IMG/VR virus record: IMGVR_UViG_3300033143_001408
Coordinates: 1-40,048 of that record
Strand: one strand, 5' to 3'
Length of the DNA: 40,048 nucleotides
DNA from: a virus
Shown: positions 30,493-37,237 of the stretch, in pieces
Layout of the letters: each line of letters opens with the position of its first letter
Position numbering within the stretch: position 1 is the stretch's first letter
Position numbers and translations under genes: made by a program
The notes under the pieces: model-generated
The model's input: the letters and a program-made list of their open reading frames with translations, nothing else
What the model was told of the DNA's origin: nothing
The model's database searches: none

Positions 30493-33084
30493 TTAAACTT
30501 TGCGATGTCTACGATATGCAAGTTTCATGCCTTCGTAAACGTCATCTTTTTCAATGCTACGCATCTTGTTAGACATTGGGTTGTCAGTTTGGTTACTTGC
30601 TGTTGGACCGAGGTCTGTAGCTGGTTGACTTGTTGCACCCTTAGGAAAATAGTCTTGTCCATCTGAGAACGAACGATCATTATAGCCATTTTGTAAATCA
30701 GCTTCATATTGTTCGCCTGCTACAGAAAAATCAACACCTTTTACAAAACCTTGTTGATCTAATGCAGCTAGAACTTGATCGTTACGTGATTGCGGAACGA
30801 GTACTTCGTCTTCTGGACCGAAGTCTAGCTCATTGCCAATGACATCAGCCATTACATAGTAAGCTTTCTCGTCAGAAATATTATATGCAACTAGATCACC
30901 TATAACTGGATTGCCTGCTGCTTGACCTTCTTCAACTGCATCTGTTTCTTCGATTACTTCTTCGTCAACTTCTTCTTCCTCGTCAACTTCTTCCTCTACA
31001 AGCTGTTCTAAACCAGCGAGTCTGCGTAGATCATTCATTTCATACATACCGTTATACTCTGCTCCTGGCATATCACTTGTGCCGCCTAGCATTTGTTCAA
31101 ACTCACTATCAAAATCATATTTTTCGTAATCTTCTTCATCACCAACATCAATAATACGTTCATCATCATTTGGTTCTTCGCCAAGAGAGCGCGGATCATC
31201 ATCATAATCATCACCGCTATCAAATGGCATACTGTCAGACATATCACGATCATGTGCTTGTAAATTAGTTTCGTCGTGGAATGGATTATCTACCGCAGGA
31301 CCAGGTTCGTCTATAGGAGAAAGTAACATATCTTCTTCGAAGTCATCTTCGTGTACCATTTCAACGTTCTCATCTGCATGAGTGAATGGACTGCATTCGC
31401 CGTCGTCATTCTTTTCTACGTCTTGGTCACAATCTTCTTCGATTACTTCTTCGTCAACTTCTTCTTCCTCTTCAACTACTTCTTCATCGACTTCTTCATT
31501 CACTGGACCGCTGAGTCTGTCAAACCTCTTCATCCAATTACGGACATCTTCATCAACTTCTTCTTTGTCATCATCTGAATCATCATCCTTGTCATCACCT
31601 GAATCATCATCCTTGTCATCACCTGAATCATCATCCTTTGCGCCGAACTGATGCTTCTTAAGAGCGTCAGGCAACTTACCCTCGCCAACTACATTAGAAT
31701 TTTCTACTGCTGGCTGCATAAGAGGTGCGAGAAACTTAGGACCAATTTCTTGACCACGTTCTTCGAAATCTTGCATAGATGTAGATGCAAGTAGATAATC
31801 AAGTACTTCGCCATTCAATACGACCTTTACTTCTTCTGCTCTTGGATGTGTAGCTGGGATTAAGCCGTTAAGTTGTTTCACAACATTACGTGCTTCGTTG
31901 TCGATAATTTCTCTGAAATCTACATCGAACGCCTTGCTTACTACATCAGCTATGCGTGATCTAAGACTTTCAGTAAGTCTATCTTCTAACGACACAATAC
32001 CTGCCGCGATTTGCATTTCTCTAATAAATTTATCCATGTTTTCTTCCTCATTCACAGCGTAACTTTCACCGCTGCTAGAATATACCTCTCCTTTACCGTT
32101 ACATGTATTGCACCATTCGTCATCCGCAGGATCTGTAGGATCTGCGCCGTCAATGACACCTTCGCCATTACAGTCAGGACACGTTTTTAGTGACTCTTCC
32201 AATTCTTCTTCGCCATTTTCTGGCTCATTGTCAGCAGAGCCGACTAGTTTTTGTTTTTGATCTTTGCGGAACAAATACTTATCTGGTCCGTCTTTCATTG
32301 TTGCGTAAGGTTTGTCACCTTCGCCAAGTCCTTCAATCTTACGTATCTTTGCTACGCACCTATCACAAATAGGCACATCACCAAGTACTGGGTGCGGCTC
32401 AGTTGTTGTTGCTTCATTTTCGCAGCCAGCCCACCATGCACACTCTTGTCCATTCTGTTGTGCAGGGAAATCTTCGCCTAGTTCGTCTACGCCTAGATCA
32501 CTTGCGTTACATGCTGCCATGAACTTATCTTTATCAAAGCGCGGATTCTGTAGTGCAAACATTGTTGCATGATCTTCCGCAGATGAGTCACGTACTACAG
32601 GATCTTCAATCTTAGAAATTAGATTAGCAACTAAACGAAAATCTTTTCGTGATGCTGCTTCATTTATGCTTTCAAACACTTCGCCACTGTTATCACAAGT
32701 AGAACAAACTTCATCATCAAAGTGATCCCACTCGCCCTTGCAATCTGGGCATGGTGACGAATAAATCGGGTCATCATCGTCTATGTTTTCAAATACTGCT
32801 CCTTCACCATTACAACGTTCACATTCATAACCTAAACCTGGAAAATGTGAGTCGCTCCCCATGTGAGCATCGCCTGTACCTTCGCAATCTGGGCACATGT
32901 TTATCTTGGGCTCAAAGTCAGTGCGTAGCTTATTTCGATTCTTCCATACTTCTGTATCTTCAATGTCTACTGCCAAGCTATCAGGAACCGGCGAGCCGTC
33001 AGGCATTCTATTTGCTTCTTCAACTGCTGAATTATAAGATTCTACAATTGCTCTTAGTTCACGTATGCTAGGGCCATGAGACAT
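30493..33084 (-). CDS. Large acidic zinc-motif protein, 863 aa, with capsid-targeting-like N-terminus
   Basis: Start ATG 33084 is chosen since GGAGG lies 11 bases upstream; the frame extends to 33129 but that would overlap the preceding gene by 44 bases. From here it starts MSHGPSIRELRAIVESYN, with I-V-E-S fitting the prohead-protease rule. Residues 64-134 hold four CxxCxGxG-like knuckles (C-P-D-C-E-G-T-G, C-E-R-C-N-G-E-G, C-P-D-C-K-G, C-S-T-C-D-N-S-G) and about 302-330 two more. Then come highly acidic regions including an eight-residue repeat D-D-S-G-D-D-K-D. It lies between gp16 and gp17. Probably an internal head or scaffold-like protein; inferred. Confidence 0.82.
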   Translation of the reverse strand: MSHGPSIRELRAIVESYNSAVEEANRMPDGSPVPDSLAVDIEDTEVWKNRNKLRTDFEPKINMCPDCEGTGDAHMGSDSHFPGLGYECERCNGEGAVFENIDDDDPIYSSPCPDCKGEWDHFDDEVCSTCDNSGEVFESINEAASRKDFRLVANLISKIEDPVVRDSSAEDHATMFALQNPRFDKDKFMAACNASDLGVDELGEDFPAQQNGQECAWWAGCENEATTTEPHPVLGDVPICDRCVAKIRKIEGLGEGDKPYATMKDGPDKYLFRKDQKQKLVGSADNEPENGEEELEESLKTCPDCNGEGVIDGADPTDPADDEWCNTCNGKGEVYSSSGESYAVNEEENMDKFIREMQIAAGIVSLEDRLTESLRSRIADVVSKAFDVDFREIIDNEARNVVKQLNGLIPATHPRAEEVKVVLNGEVLDYLLASTSMQDFEERGQEIGPKFLAPLMQPAVENSNVVGEGKLPDALKKHQFGAKDDDSGDDKDDDSGDDKDDDSDDDKEEVDEDVRNWMKRFDRLSGPVNEEVDEEVVEEEEEVDEEVIEEDCDQDVEKNDDGECSPFTHADENVEMVHEDDFEEDMLLSPIDEPGPAVDNPFHDETNLQAHDRDMSDSMPFDSGDDYDDDPRSLGEEPNDDERIIDVGDEEDYEKYDFDSEFEQMLGGTSDMPGAEYNGMYEMNDLRRLAGLEQLVEEEVDEEEEVDEEVIEETDAVEEGQAAGNPVIGDLVAYNISDEKAYYVMADVIGNELDFGPEDEVLVPQSRNDQVLAALDQQGFVKGVDFSVAGEQYEADLQNGYNDRSFSDGQDYFPKGATSQPATDLGPTASNQTDNPMSNKMRSIEKDDVYEGMKLAYRRHRKV
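31567..31638 (-). repeat. Three tandem copies of a 24-base unit
   Basis: Consecutive 24-base units (starting at 31567, 31591 and 31615), nearly identical, encoding D-D-S-G-D-D-K-D repeats in the 863-residue protein. Tandem repeats of this sort vary in copy number by slippage. Confidence 0.75.
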
Positions 33085-33085
33085 T

Positions 33086-33694
33086 TTATTTAGCGCCTCC
33101 GAGTACACTATGGCCGCCATGTTCACCAACGTCTGGTGTCGCTACACTAGTGTTATCAACTGCTGTCTTTTGCATCAATGGATTTTCAACTTCAACTACT
33201 GGACGCTCTTTACGTTCATCCGCGAGTTCTGCTAAGAACTTATCGTTATAGTCTTTACCGTAGTCTGATTTTTCGTCTGCTTCGTATTCAGTTCCGAGTT
33301 TTGCTACATAGTTAGGATCTTTGCCTGCTAGTTGTGCAATTCTTTGTTCGTTGTATTCGTCACGAGGATCATAGTTATTATATACTGCAATTTCTTGCTG
33401 ATTAATAGCTACTTTATCGCTAATGTACATGCGAAGCTCATCAACCGTTACTGGATAACCTAATACAACTTCAGCTACGAAAACTTTGCTGTTGCGTACA
33501 CTAGGAAAATCTAGTGGTGATTGTTGAATTGGGGAGTCTGTAAACTTGCTGATTGAACGTAGATCAAATTTTGCAAGTGCATCTTCTAGCGCACCCTTTT
33601 GATCTGATGATAGATCGTTAACCGCAAATTTAATACGATACGTATACTCCTTAGCGGATTCGGCCAAGTAATAGTCTCGATATTGTGATGTCAT
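33086..33694 (-). CDS. Conserved-looking late protein, 202 aa
   Basis: Y-T-Y-R-I-K-F-A-V-N-D-L near residues 17-28 and V-F-V-A-E-V-V-L-G-Y-P-V-T form a ferredoxin-like alternation of strands and helices in the first 100 residues; the second half is disordered and acidic. I recall similar unnamed proteins in marine T4-like phages but cannot assign a role. AGAGGAA precedes the ATG and a late promoter (33724-33731) lies upstream. Its stop lies just one base before the start of the 863-residue gene. Confidence 0.75.
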   Translation of the reverse strand: MTSQYRDYYLAESAKEYTYRIKFAVNDLSSDQKGALEDALAKFDLRSISKFTDSPIQQSPLDFPSVRNSKVFVAEVVLGYPVTVDELRMYISDKVAINQQEIAVYNNYDPRDEYNEQRIAQLAGKDPNYVAKLGTEYEADEKSDYGKDYNDKFLAELADERKERPVVEVENPLMQKTAVDNTSVATPDVGEHGGHSVLGGAK

Positions 33695-33723
33695 TGTAAG
33701 AAATTCCTCTGCTTATTTTCTAG

Positions 33724-33731
33724 TATTTATC
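33724..33731 (-). promoter_or_regulatory. Late-type promoter for the 202-aa / 863-aa pair
   Basis: GATAAATA with a normal leader containing AGAGGAA before ATG 33694. Confidence 0.65.
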
Positions 33732-33754
33732 AAATACTGTAAATAAACGTCGGA

Positions 33755-34249
33755 TTAATCGTCGTGTTGAATGTGCAAATGCTTAAGTAACTCGTTACGG
33801 TCAAATTCTGTACCGTCTGATAATGGAGCAGTACCACTCTGATCTGATAGTCGATCCATTCGCATTTTCTTAAGCTGTAGATCAATAGTCTTAAGCTTGC
33901 GATTGATTTTTGCTTCTTTTGCTTCAAGTGAAGTCTTGAGCATAGATGCAGCAACTTCCATCATACGACCTGCGTGTGCATCGGCCATATTCATAGCTAA
34001 ATCCTTAAGCTCTGCATACGATTCAAGCGCCTCTTGTGCTATTTCATCCATTTCAACATCACTGTTATCAAGTTCTGTGACAGTTGTTAGTGCATGTTCA
34101 ATCTTTTCTGCTACTGTGAGTGCATTTAAAATTCTAGTTGGCTCATCATCTACTTGTGCAACTTCTGTAGACTCGACTAGCTTATCTTGCGCGGCTAACG
34201 CATCTTTTATTGGAGGTAGATCGAATGTTTTTTCAAGTGATTTAGTCAT
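33755..34249 (-). CDS. 16: Terminase small subunit gp16
   Basis: Recognises phage DNA and regulates gp17. Using ATG 34249 the product is 164 residues, the same length as T4 gp16. It has the expected central helical coiled coil (L-K-D-L-A-M-N-M-A-D-A-H-A-G-R-M-M-E-V-A) with N- and C-terminal charged ends. The upstream ATG at 34264 is rejected because the late box GATAAATA overlaps it and ends five bases before 34249. In this phage gp16 is split from gp17 by two genes, unlike T4. Confidence 0.85.
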   Translation of the reverse strand: MTKSLEKTFDLPPIKDALAAQDKLVESTEVAQVDDEPTRILNALTVAEKIEHALTTVTELDNSDVEMDEIAQEALESYAELKDLAMNMADAHAGRMMEVAASMLKTSLEAKEAKINRKLKTIDLQLKKMRMDRLSDQSGTAPLSDGTEFDRNELLKHLHIQHDD

Positions 34250-34254
34250 AATAG

Positions 34255-34262
34255 TATTTATC
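34255..34262 (-). promoter_or_regulatory. Late-type promoter box, five bases before gp16 ATG
   Basis: GATAAATA then CTATT then ATG 34249; no ribosome site is visible in this stretch. Confidence 0.6.
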
Positions 34263-34291
34263 ATCTAAACAGATGAATAATGTCTGTTTGA

Positions 34292-34771
34292 TTACTTTTT
34301 TCTGGCTTTCTTCTTAGCGCGCTTGCCCTTTGGTTTAGGCTTTTTGCCAAAGAGTTCGCTTTCATTAATAACTTTGAATCCAAGATTATGATTTTTGCAA
34401 AAAACTGCTGCTGCTTTCCACTTTGCCATGTTAACTGCGTAACGCAATCTATCGCCTTGCGATCTTGCTTCACTCAGATGAGTTTCTTTTGCAGGCTTGA
34501 CTTCAATTATTTCTTGTTTGCGATTACCTTTCTTATCTTCGTACACCATTAAGAAATCAGGCACATACACTGACAGCTTATTAGTTAACGGATTCATATA
34601 AGGAATTCTAATAGGTTCGCTTGCCCAGCTAACAATATTAGGATGATTATCACACATACGCATAAACGTTAGCTCCCAACTACTTCTGTAGCGAGGCGCT
34701 CTTGGTCCTGTATACTTATCTGGGTTGCCAGGAGTGAACACTCCACTTTCAAATTTTGTTCGCTTAGCCAT
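34292..34771 (-). CDS. 4: Head completion protein gp4, endonuclease-like fold
   Basis: T4 gp4 finishes packaged heads before tail joining and has a TnsA-type nuclease fold. The 159 residues match in length (T4: 150) and pattern: P-R-Y-R-S-S-W-E-L-T-F-M near the start, Y-V-P-D-F-L-M-V-Y with Asp, then I-I-E-V-K-P-A-K-E-T with the E-x-K pair, forming a PD-(D/E)xK site. The C-terminus is very basic (R-A-K-K-K-A-R-K-K). ATG overlaps the upstream stop (TAATG). Confidence 0.85.
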   Translation of the reverse strand: MAKRTKFESGVFTPGNPDKYTGPRAPRYRSSWELTFMRMCDNHPNIVSWASEPIRIPYMNPLTNKLSVYVPDFLMVYEDKKGNRKQEIIEVKPAKETHLSEARSQGDRLRYAVNMAKWKAAAVFCKNHNLGFKVINESELFGKKPKPKGKRAKKKARKK

Positions 34772-35220
34772 TACGCTATCAAATAACGACTACGTAGGCT
34801 CTCACTATTGTCGATGTCTTGTGAAGCACTGAGTTGACTGCTGCCGTCCCTTAGTTGATTTATATATGTATACGCGGTGTTTGATATTAGTGACATTTCT
34901 TCTGTGCTAGATGAATTTATAAGAGACATAACACCAACACCTTGCGCTTTTGCTGCATCTACCATTACCATTGCCATAGCTTTTGCAGTAAGAGGTTCAG
35001 CACCTAGACCTTGCATATGTCCTAATGCTGCTTGATAATCAGCAATTTTTATAGAATCTGGTTCTAGTGTATTTGCTGTTCTTTGATAATCAGCAGGCTG
35101 TGTACGCTCACCGCCTAGTCCATTTACAACATTGTTTGCAAGTTTTCCGTTAGTTTGTCTTGCAGAAACCTCTGCACCCAGGAAGCGGACTAAGCTCGTA
35201 GATTGTCTATTAACCGTCAT
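34771..35220 (-). CDS. Unknown tail or neck region protein, 149 aa
   Basis: ATG 35220 is preferred to the TTG at 35235. The protein is Ala/Ser/Gln-rich, with a long helix (T-A-K-A-M-A-M-V-M-V-D-A-A-K-A-Q-G) and no named motif. It overlaps the upstream tube-like gene by 11 bases and the gp4 gene downstream by one, so it is part of a late virion operon. Its position suggests a small tail- or neck-associated protein. Confidence 0.7.
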   Translation of the reverse strand: MTVNRQSTSLVRFLGAEVSARQTNGKLANNVVNGLGGERTQPADYQRTANTLEPDSIKIADYQAALGHMQGLGAEPLTAKAMAMVMVDAAKAQGVGVMSLINSSSTEEMSLISNTAYTYINQLRDGSSQLSASQDIDNSESLRSRYLIA

Positions 35221-36493
35221 CTTCTTCTGGCTCAACTATGCCTGTTACAATAGAAGAAACTCCTGCTGCAACACCTGCAGTAAAATTATCGCGTGTGCGA
35301 TTTACTGCACTACGACCAATTTGATTTGCTGTTGTACGTAATGTTTGTATGGGATCAGGATTAAAACTAACTGTGCCACCGAATATACTTGCCGCTGCTA
35401 TAGTTCCGATTGCGTTAGGAATTGAACCAACGATACCACCAATGTCATCAGAGACACGCTGAATATTCTGTTGTCCTATTATACCTGATACAACAGAACC
35501 AATCGGTGATGATATAAAATTGTTTAGCCAACCGCCAGCGCCTGAAAATGCATCAGCAACTCCAGGCGGACAAGATGTGTCTGGAAATCCAGGTTTGTTT
35601 TGATTAGAAATATTTCTGCCTAGTATTGGCGTGCGAATAGTAATAAGATTTGCTAGTTCATAGAAATCGCCATAGCGAAAACGGTCTAGCTCATCTGCAT
35701 TTAATCTGTCATTAATGTTTGCATAGACAACACCTTCATATGCAAATTCAAATTGCATTTGAACTAAGCCTGAACTATCTTCGTAATCTAATGTGTCGTG
35801 AGTAAACGCTGTTACTCGTGGTCGTATAATTTCTGTACGAGAAAATTTTCCGCCGTGTATTTGGAAAATTTCAATGCTTTCAATTAAATATTTGTTGTTA
35901 CCAACACGCTTAAGATTATAACCATAATTATCATTAAAACGATCTTTGATTATATCATTTTCATATTCTCGTTGATTTCGCTTTGGTGCATCACGGCCAG
36001 CAAATGCATCAAAAAATGATGTGAGAAATCCAGGATTACTTTGTCCGCCACTTGAACCTAATTTTTCAAATGCATCACCATCTTTAAAGTAATATTCGTA
36101 ATACATTTCCCATAGACGTAGAGTACGTCCTTCTACGCTGTCGTGCATCGTTATGCTAATTGGGTTATAGTCTATACGTGATTGGGAAATACGTTTCTTG
36201 TTGTATTGATTAAGTACTTCTGTATCAATAGACATAGACGGCATTGTAACCGTCTTGACCATTGTATGGATGATATTTTTGTCGTTTTCTGATAAGAAAC
36301 GTTGAACGAATCTTCGAACATCAGGGTTCTGGTTGAAATTGATGCGGAGGAAAAACTCAAATTTATGCCGAGGAGTTCCGTTACTAAGGTCTGCTTTATT
36401 AAACCCGTACGCATTTGCGGCATGACGCGAATCACGTAGATGTACGTTTTGATCGAATATGCCGCCAAAGATTCCTTCGAAACTCTTAGGCAT
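35210..36493 (-). CDS. Second tail-tube-fold protein, 427 aa, possible gp54/gp48-like baseplate tube protein
   Basis: The N-terminal region has M-V-K-T-V-T-M-P-S-M-S-I-D-T-E-V-L-N-Q-Y-N-K-K and I-S-I-T-M-H-D-S-V-E-G-R-T, the strand-loop-strand pattern of tail tube proteins (compare gp19: V-S-V-Q-R-P-G-L-T-Y-T-E-V). It is twice the size of gp19, with an extra C-terminal region rich in Gly and Ile. T4 gp48 and gp54 are known to share the tube fold and start the tube on the baseplate, so one of these is a candidate. AGGA precedes the ATG, four bases after the gp19 stop. Confidence 0.65.
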   Translation of the reverse strand: MPKSFEGIFGGIFDQNVHLRDSRHAANAYGFNKADLSNGTPRHKFEFFLRINFNQNPDVRRFVQRFLSENDKNIIHTMVKTVTMPSMSIDTEVLNQYNKKRISQSRIDYNPISITMHDSVEGRTLRLWEMYYEYYFKDGDAFEKLGSSGGQSNPGFLTSFFDAFAGRDAPKRNQREYENDIIKDRFNDNYGYNLKRVGNNKYLIESIEIFQIHGGKFSRTEIIRPRVTAFTHDTLDYEDSSGLVQMQFEFAYEGVVYANINDRLNADELDRFRYGDFYELANLITIRTPILGRNISNQNKPGFPDTSCPPGVADAFSGAGGWLNNFISSPIGSVVSGIIGQQNIQRVSDDIGGIVGSIPNAIGTIAAASIFGGTVSFNPDPIQTLRTTANQIGRSAVNRTRDNFTAGVAAGVSSIVTGIVEPEEDDG

Positions 36494-36497
36494 TATA

Positions 36498-37118
36498 TTA
36501 TCCTACTGAGGTGCCGCCGGTGAAGCCGTCTGTAATATTAGGGAACGGATCTCCGCCAACTGTAGTGCCGTCATTGTCATTTGGACCACTTAATAGAGTT
36601 GCGTTATCGTAACGTACCGTCATGTTGATACGCATAATTTCGCCGCCGTTCTCGTAGTTAAACTCATTGTTGACAACACTCGTCAAGAAACAACCATCTA
36701 GCTGCCAGCTTTCTAATTCTTCGCCGTTTGTGCCGTCAAGTGTATGAACTTGCATGCCAAACTTATAGTTTGTACCAGCTACAGGGCCAATTTGTTCAAA
36801 GTGATTAAGCTGTCGCTGCACTTGTGAATGAACTGCTGAAGTTGTAGCATTAGTAATGTCATCTCTTAAGATTACATCAATCGTCTGCCATTCATGTTTG
36901 CCCATTGCATATGCAATTGAATTGTAAGAATGAACAGGAACTTCTGTGTAAGTTAGTCCTGGGCGTTGAACAGATACAACATTTGCTGTCAATTCGCGTA
37001 GATTATTATTGGTTCCGAAGTTATTGAAGATAATACGAAAGCGATACATCAGCTTAGGCTGAAGCATTCCTAACTTATTGCCGTCTATTGGGACACCGAA
37101 TTTACTTAAATCTGCCAT
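36498..37118 (-). CDS. 19: Tail tube protein gp19
   Basis: Builds the inner tube of the contractile tail, stacked in hexamers inside the sheath. 206 residues (T4: 163). Motifs: L-M-Y-R-F-R-I-I-F-N near the start, V-S-V-Q-R-P-G-L-T-Y, W-Q-T-I-D-V-I-L-R-D-D, and W-Q-L-D-G-C-F-L-T-S-V-V-N. A late promoter (37153-37160) and GGAGA precede the ATG. It follows the sheath gene, as in T4. Confidence 0.9.
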   Translation of the reverse strand: MADLSKFGVPIDGNKLGMLQPKLMYRFRIIFNNFGTNNNLRELTANVVSVQRPGLTYTEVPVHSYNSIAYAMGKHEWQTIDVILRDDITNATTSAVHSQVQRQLNHFEQIGPVAGTNYKFGMQVHTLDGTNGEELESWQLDGCFLTSVVNNEFNYENGGEIMRINMTVRYDNATLLSGPNDNDGTTVGGDPFPNITDGFTGGTSVG

Positions 37119-37152
37119 TTATAATGTTCTCCTCTGAACAAGTTGATACACT

Positions 37153-37160
37153 TATTTATC
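37153..37160 (-). promoter_or_regulatory. Late-type promoter for the gp19 operon
   Basis: GATAAATA about 35 bases before ATG 37118, just after the gp18 terminator. Confidence 0.65.
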
Positions 37161-37189
37161 ACTTTCGCCGATTTTATTTTCCGTGCCCA

Positions 37190-37218
37190 AAAAAAATACG
37201 CCGCGAACGACGTATTTT
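37190..37218 (-). terminator. Rho-independent terminator after gp18
   Basis: On the minus strand AAAATACGTCG-TTCG-CGGCGTATTTT followed by Ts: eleven paired bases with a UUCG loop. It separates sheath and tube transcription. Confidence 0.88.
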
Positions 37219-37237
37219 CTTATGTGGATCCTTTCTC

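Noticed and set aside
31351-31651. Plus-strand Ser/Phe-rich frames opposite the 863-aa gene
   Set aside because: Their composition is the complement of acidic Asp/Glu codon runs (GAT/GAA repeats), not a real protein.
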